A stretch of DNA of 64,000 nt from Bradyrhizobium sp. CIAT3101. Lineage in GTDB: Bacteria > Pseudomonadota > Alphaproteobacteria > Rhizobiales > Xanthobacteraceae. The DNA lies in contig NZ_CP121634.1 in the NCBI RefSeq assembly GCF_029714945.1, positions 3,183,001-3,247,000 on the forward strand. Direction: 5' to 3'. The notes under the pieces were generated by a model. The model made no database searches and had not been told where the DNA came from. It saw nothing but the letters and a program-made list of their open reading frames with translations. The translations under genes and the position numbers were made by a program. This document shows positions 60,613 through 64,000 of the stretch, piece by piece. The first letter of the stretch is position 1, and every line of letters starts with the position of its first letter.

Positions 60613-63006
60613 ATGTCGATCAGCAGCATCAATTACGGTTCGTCGGTCCTCGGCGCACAGATCCGCAACATCAACCAGCAGCTCACCGACCTGTCGACGC
60701 AGCTCTCGACCGGCAAGCTGTCGCAGAATTATTCAGGCATGGGCACCAACGAAGGCTTTGCGATCGCCTCGCGCGCGCAGCTTTCGAACATCGCCGCCTA
60801 TACCGACACGATCACCAACGTCAACGTCAACATCAACCTCGCCAACACGGCACTGCAGTCGCTGACGACGATCCGCAACACGGTGCAGACGGGCTCGGCC
60901 ACCAGCTCACAGGATCTCAACGTCAACGGCCAGACGGTGGCGCAGAACACCGCCGCCGCGCAGTTCGGCTCGATGGTTGGCGTCCTCAACACGCAGTCGG
61001 GCAACCGCTACCTGTTCTCCGGCACCGCCTACAACACGCAATCAGTCGCCAACGCCGGTGACATCATCAACGGCACCACGACGCAGGCCGGCCTGAAGCA
61101 AGTCATGGCGGAGCGTCAGGCTGCCGACCTCGGCACCAATGGCATGGGCCGGCTTGTGCAGTCGACGCTGCCCTCGGGCGCGATCCAGGTGCAGGAGGAT
61201 TCGGCGACGTCGCCGTTCGGGCTCAAGATCGCGGCGGTCTCCTCGACACTGACGGGTGCGACCGTGACCGGCCCAAGCGGCTCGCCGGTGTCGTTCTCGG
61301 TCAATCTCAACGGCGTCAATCCGAAGAACGGCGACAAGCTCAGCGTACAGTTCACGCTGCCGGATGGTTCGACCGAGCAGATCGACCTGACGGCGTCCAG
61401 CGCTACGCCGACGCCGGTCGGCAGCTTTGCGATTGATCCCGGCAATCCCAATGTCATTCCGGCGGTTGCTCCGAACCCGGCCATTACCTCGTCGAACCTC
61501 AACACCGCGCTGAACACCGCGATCACGAAGCTCGCCAACACCTCGCTGGTGGCAGCATCCGCCGTGGCTGCCGGCGACAATTTCTTCAATACGGCGGGAT
61601 CGGCCACCGCGAACACGGCGGCCACCGGCAATCTGAGCTCCTATACCTCGACGACCGGGACGGGCTCGGTCGCGTTGCAGGACACCGCAGCGGCGGCTGC
61701 GTCGACGGCCACGTCGCTCGATTCTTCGGCGACACCCCATCTCAACGGAACCATTCTCAACGCGCTCGCCAACGCTCCGACCGGGACCACCCTGACCATC
61801 ACCGGCGCGAACGGCGCCCACACGATCACCTTCGACCCTACCGTCACCACGGTCACGACGGCCAGCGGCAACACCACGATCGGATTGGCTTCGGGCAGCA
61901 CCGCCAAGGTGTCTGACATCTTGAGCGCGATCGCGACGGCCGCAGGCGTCCCCTCCGCCAACGTGACCCTGAGCGCCAGCGGCAATATCCAGATCGCCAC
62001 TGGCACCGGCACAGACGTGGCGGTCACCGGCGGTGCGGCGGCCACGGCGCTCGGTCTCGGCAGCGTGACGCGCGGCAGCGTGCCGTCGACGGCTCCGATC
62101 ACAGGTTCAACTGTGCTGAGCGGCACTGCGACGACGGGCGGTCCCTCAGTCCTCTCGACGGCGTTCCAGGCGGGGTCGGCGGGTCCGCCTGCCGTTAGCC
62201 CCGATACGATTACGGTGAACGGTCAGACGCTGACCTTTGTCGCCTCGGGTGCCACAGGTCCAAACCAGATCAACGTTACCGACAATGTCTCAACTCTGCT
62301 TAGCAAGATCGATCAGCTCACTGGCACCTCGAAACCATCGACCATCCATGGTGGCGTGATCACGATCAACACGGACGATCCCGGCAGCCTCAACATCACG
62401 AGCTCGAACAGCACGGCGTTCGCGGCGCTCGGCTTCACGACGTCCCCGGTCACGGCGGCAAAGGCTCCGCTGCGCGTCGGCTCCTCGCCTGCGGGCTCGG
62501 CGACGACCTTGGTGGACGGCTCGGCCACGACCGTGAAATGGTACACCGGCAATGACGGTCCGGGGTCGGCGCGCTCGACCGCGGTGGCGCGGGTCGATGA
62601 TTCCGTCACGGTGCAATATGGCGCCCAGGCCGACGAGGACGCGATCCGCAAGCAGCTGCAGGCGGTCGCCGTGTACGGCACGTTCTCGACCTCGCCGACC
62701 GGGCAATATTCGGGTGCGGCGGTCGCAGCCCTGAGCCTGCGTACCACCCAGGCACTTACCCCGCAGGCGGGCCAACAGAAAATCGAGGACATCCAGACCG
62801 ACATCGCGATGGCCCAGAACACCATGAAGGACGCGACCACGCGCCAGACCCAGGCCAAGGCGCAGCTGCAGAACATCGTCGATCAGGCGGAGTCGGCCTC
62901 GCCCGACCAGGTGGCGAGCGAAATCCTGTCGCTTCAGAACGCGCTGCAGGCGTCTTACCAGACTACCGCCAACCTCGCGCAGCTCTCGTTGGTCAAGTAC
63001 CTGTAA
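60613..63006 (+). CDS. flgL: Flagellar hook-associated protein 3 FlgL (unusually long)
   Basis: This 797-residue protein caps the hook-filament junction. It has flagellin-type ends: N-terminal SSVLGAQIRNINQQLTDLSTQLSTGK and C-terminal EILSLQNALQASYQTTANLAQLSLVKYL. Typical FlgL is 300-400 residues; the excess is a central insertion (~370-625) containing two domains of the flagellin-IN type, KVSDILSAIATAAGVP...ALGLGSVTRG (~372-494) and NVSTLLSKIDQLTG...AFAALGFTTSPVTAAKA (~495-622). The second closely resembles the insert of FlgE here. An N-terminal stretch after residue 100 carries the usual FlgL helices. The gene ends the flgE-flgK-flgL operon. Confidence 0.92.
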   Translation: MSISSINYGSSVLGAQIRNINQQLTDLSTQLSTGKLSQNYSGMGTNEGFAIASRAQLSNIAAYTDTITNVNVNINLANTALQSLTTIRNTVQTGSATSSQDLNVNGQTVAQNTAAAQFGSMVGVLNTQSGNRYLFSGTAYNTQSVANAGDIINGTTTQAGLKQVMAERQAADLGTNGMGRLVQSTLPSGAIQVQEDSATSPFGLKIAAVSSTLTGATVTGPSGSPVSFSVNLNGVNPKNGDKLSVQFTLPDGSTEQIDLTASSATPTPVGSFAIDPGNPNVIPAVAPNPAITSSNLNTALNTAITKLANTSLVAASAVAAGDNFFNTAGSATANTAATGNLSSYTSTTGTGSVALQDTAAAAASTATSLDSSATPHLNGTILNALANAPTGTTLTITGANGAHTITFDPTVTTVTTASGNTTIGLASGSTAKVSDILSAIATAAGVPSANVTLSASGNIQIATGTGTDVAVTGGAAATALGLGSVTRGSVPSTAPITGSTVLSGTATTGGPSVLSTAFQAGSAGPPAVSPDTITVNGQTLTFVASGATGPNQINVTDNVSTLLSKIDQLTGTSKPSTIHGGVITINTDDPGSLNITSSNSTAFAALGFTTSPVTAAKAPLRVGSSPAGSATTLVDGSATTVKWYTGNDGPGSARSTAVARVDDSVTVQYGAQADEDAIRKQLQAVAVYGTFSTSPTGQYSGAAVAALSLRTTQALTPQAGQQKIEDIQTDIAMAQNTMKDATTRQTQAKAQLQNIVDQAESASPDQVASEILSLQNALQASYQTTANLAQLSLVKYL

Positions 63007-63013
63007 GGGCGCA

Positions 63014-63028
63014 TTAAGGCGCCGTTAA
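63014..63028. promoter_or_regulatory. CtrA-type binding site upstream of the glycosyltransferase gene
   Basis: TTAA (63014-63017), seven bases (GGCGCCG), TTAA (63025-63028) match the CtrA consensus exactly. It lies 8 nt beyond the flgL stop and 51 bp upstream of the next start. The central GGCGCC is itself a palindrome. Confidence 0.55.
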
Positions 63029-63078
63029 CCATGCCTGTTTACCTCTTGGTGAGGATTTGAGCGGGGGCGGAGCCGTCA

Positions 63079-63864
63079 ATGTCGGACAAGATGCAACTGG
63101 TGGTGGCTACGCCATGCTTCGGCGGGCAGGTGTCGAGCATTTACGCGAGCTCGATCTTCGCGCTGCAGCGCGCCGTGCACGGCATGTCCAATCTCGGGCT
63201 CAAGGTGCACTTGCGCGACGGCGACGCGCTGATCACGCGCGCGCGGGCCAATCTGGTCGCGATGTTCCTGGACGACCCGGACGCGACGCATTTCCTGTTC
63301 ATCGACGCCGATATCGGCTTCAAGCCGGAGCAGGTCTTCCGGTTGATCGAATCCGGCGCCGACGTCGTCGCCGGCTGCTATCCGATCAAGCGGGTCAATT
63401 GGGACAAGGCAACGCGCGCGATCAAGGCGGGACGGACCGACGTCACGGCGGCCTCGCTCGACTACGTGCTCGAGATCGAGGATCCCGACCGCATCGTGGT
63501 GGTCAACGGCTTTACCCGCGTGCGCTATGCCGGCACCGGTTTCCTGATGATCCGGCGCCAGGCGCTGGAGGCGATGTGCCGCCATCCGGACTATGCCAAT
63601 CTGCAATTCTTCCGCGAGCATTCGCATGACTCGCTGGTCGCGAGCCAGAACCGGTTCGCGCTGTTCGAATGCATGATCGATCCGGCGACCGGCACCTATC
63701 TCTCGGAAGACTTCGCCTTCTGCAAGCGCTGGACCGATATCGGTGGCGAGATCTGGGCCGACATCCAGAGCTCGCTCGACCACGTCGGTCCTTCGGTGTT
63801 CCATGGCGACATCGCCTCGCAATTCGCAGCCGCACCCGCGGTGGCGGCGGCCGACGCGGCGTGA
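63079..63864 (+). CDS. Glycosyltransferase-like protein (GT-A type)
   Basis: This 261-residue cytoplasmic protein opens with VVATPCFGGQVSSIYASSI and carries a DxD metal motif at D76/D78 (HFLFIDADIGF), as in GT-A glycosyltransferases, with a later SEDFAFCKRW acidic segment that could bind the acceptor. Its acceptor is unknown. Immediately after flgL, with its own CtrA-type box, it could glycosylate a flagellar protein, since flagellin glycosylation is known in alphaproteobacteria. GGAG lies upstream of the ATG. The tail is Ala-rich. Confidence 0.8.
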   Translation: MSDKMQLVVATPCFGGQVSSIYASSIFALQRAVHGMSNLGLKVHLRDGDALITRARANLVAMFLDDPDATHFLFIDADIGFKPEQVFRLIESGADVVAGCYPIKRVNWDKATRAIKAGRTDVTAASLDYVLEIEDPDRIVVVNGFTRVRYAGTGFLMIRRQALEAMCRHPDYANLQFFREHSHDSLVASQNRFALFECMIDPATGTYLSEDFAFCKRWTDIGGEIWADIQSSLDHVGPSVFHGDIASQFAAAPAVAAADAA

Positions 63865-63874
63865 GCCTGTCGGG

Positions 63875-64000
63875 ATGAGCACCGGCGCATCCCACCTCGC
63901 AGATATCGAGCGAGCGTCCGAGGGCGGCTCGCGCTATCGCTTGCGCGATCTCTTCACGCCGCTGGATACGCTGCTCGTCTCCGGCGGCGACCAGCGGCTG
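63875..64000 (+). CDS. Protein cut by window edge (first 42 residues)
   Basis: An open frame starts at ATG 63875, 10 bp after the glycosyltransferase stop, and runs off the window without a stop. The visible N-terminus reads MSTGASHLADIERASEGG... and contains DLFTPLDTLLVSGGDQRL. I do not recognise a family from this fragment. A short gap suggests co-transcription with the preceding gene. Confidence 0.6.
   Translation, partial: MSTGASHLADIERASEGGSRYRLRDLFTPLDTLLVSGGDQRL

Overview
This window looks like an ordinary chromosomal segment of a GC-rich alphaproteobacterium, most probably Bradyrhizobium or a close Nitrobacteraceae relative. Pointers are the SSF-type hybrid sensor kinase, a giant apolipoprotein-like protein of the growth-pole-ring (GPR/RgsE) type, a CtrA-type TTAA-N7-TTAA box, a sigma-54-type flagellar promoter, a DUF1127 protein, and dispersed palindromic repeats of the kind common in Bradyrhizobium intergenic spaces. 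I see no prophage, insertion sequence, CRISPR array, rRNA or tRNA. The genus is inferred from gene content and was not tested by alignment.

Layout. 1-5.6 kb: the start of a secreted protein, an acyltransferase-3, an acidic Ala-rich protein, an MFS permease and a dipeptide epimerase. 5.8-8.6 kb: an Mla-type lipid ABC transporter (STAS-MlaE fusion, MlaF, MlaD). 9.0-15.1 kb: DUF3311 + SSF symporter, then an SSF-fused hybrid histidine kinase and a LuxR-type regulator, ending in a strong terminator; this resembles the rhizobial MctP/MctSR monocarboxylate system. 15.2-21.7 kb: the 1907-residue GPR-like protein, divergent from a single-domain Hpt protein across a region with a CtrA-type box. 21.9-26.8 kb: a 2Fe-2S ferredoxin, a thioesterase, a TrxR-like ferredoxin-NADP reductase and small exported or membrane proteins.

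27.0-36.2 kb, all on the minus strand: a hexarate catabolic cluster transcribed in the order gudP-like transporter, LysR regulator, 5-dehydro-4-deoxyglucarate dehydratase, glucarate dehydratase gudD, 2-oxoglutarate-semialdehyde dehydrogenase, galactarate dehydratase garD, and a mandelate-racemase-family gene broken by a 1-nt frameshift. It would take glucarate and galactarate to 2-oxoglutarate. 36.5-44.3 kb, also minus: an extracytoplasmic set (type I phosphodiesterase, DUF1501, DUF1800, SGNH hydrolase, LPG-synthase-like membrane protein) whose joint role is not evident. 44.7-56.7 kb: stress and signalling genes (DUF892 ferritin-like, DHA2 exporter, MHYT-PAS-GGDEF-EAL, DUF218, MocR regulator facing DUF1127, UspA, SixA, FAD oxidoreductase, exported MsrB).

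56.8-64 kb: hook gene flgE, then flgK and an unusually long flgL, read from a sigma-54-type promoter with an upstream palindrome. They are followed by a glycosyltransferase-like gene with a CtrA-type box and by a gene cut off at the edge.

The strongest leads for undescribed biology are the repeat architecture and CtrA-type box of the GPR-like gene, the flagellar regulatory region and shared insert domains, the extracytoplasmic cluster at 36-44 kb, and paired palindromes at 208-250.
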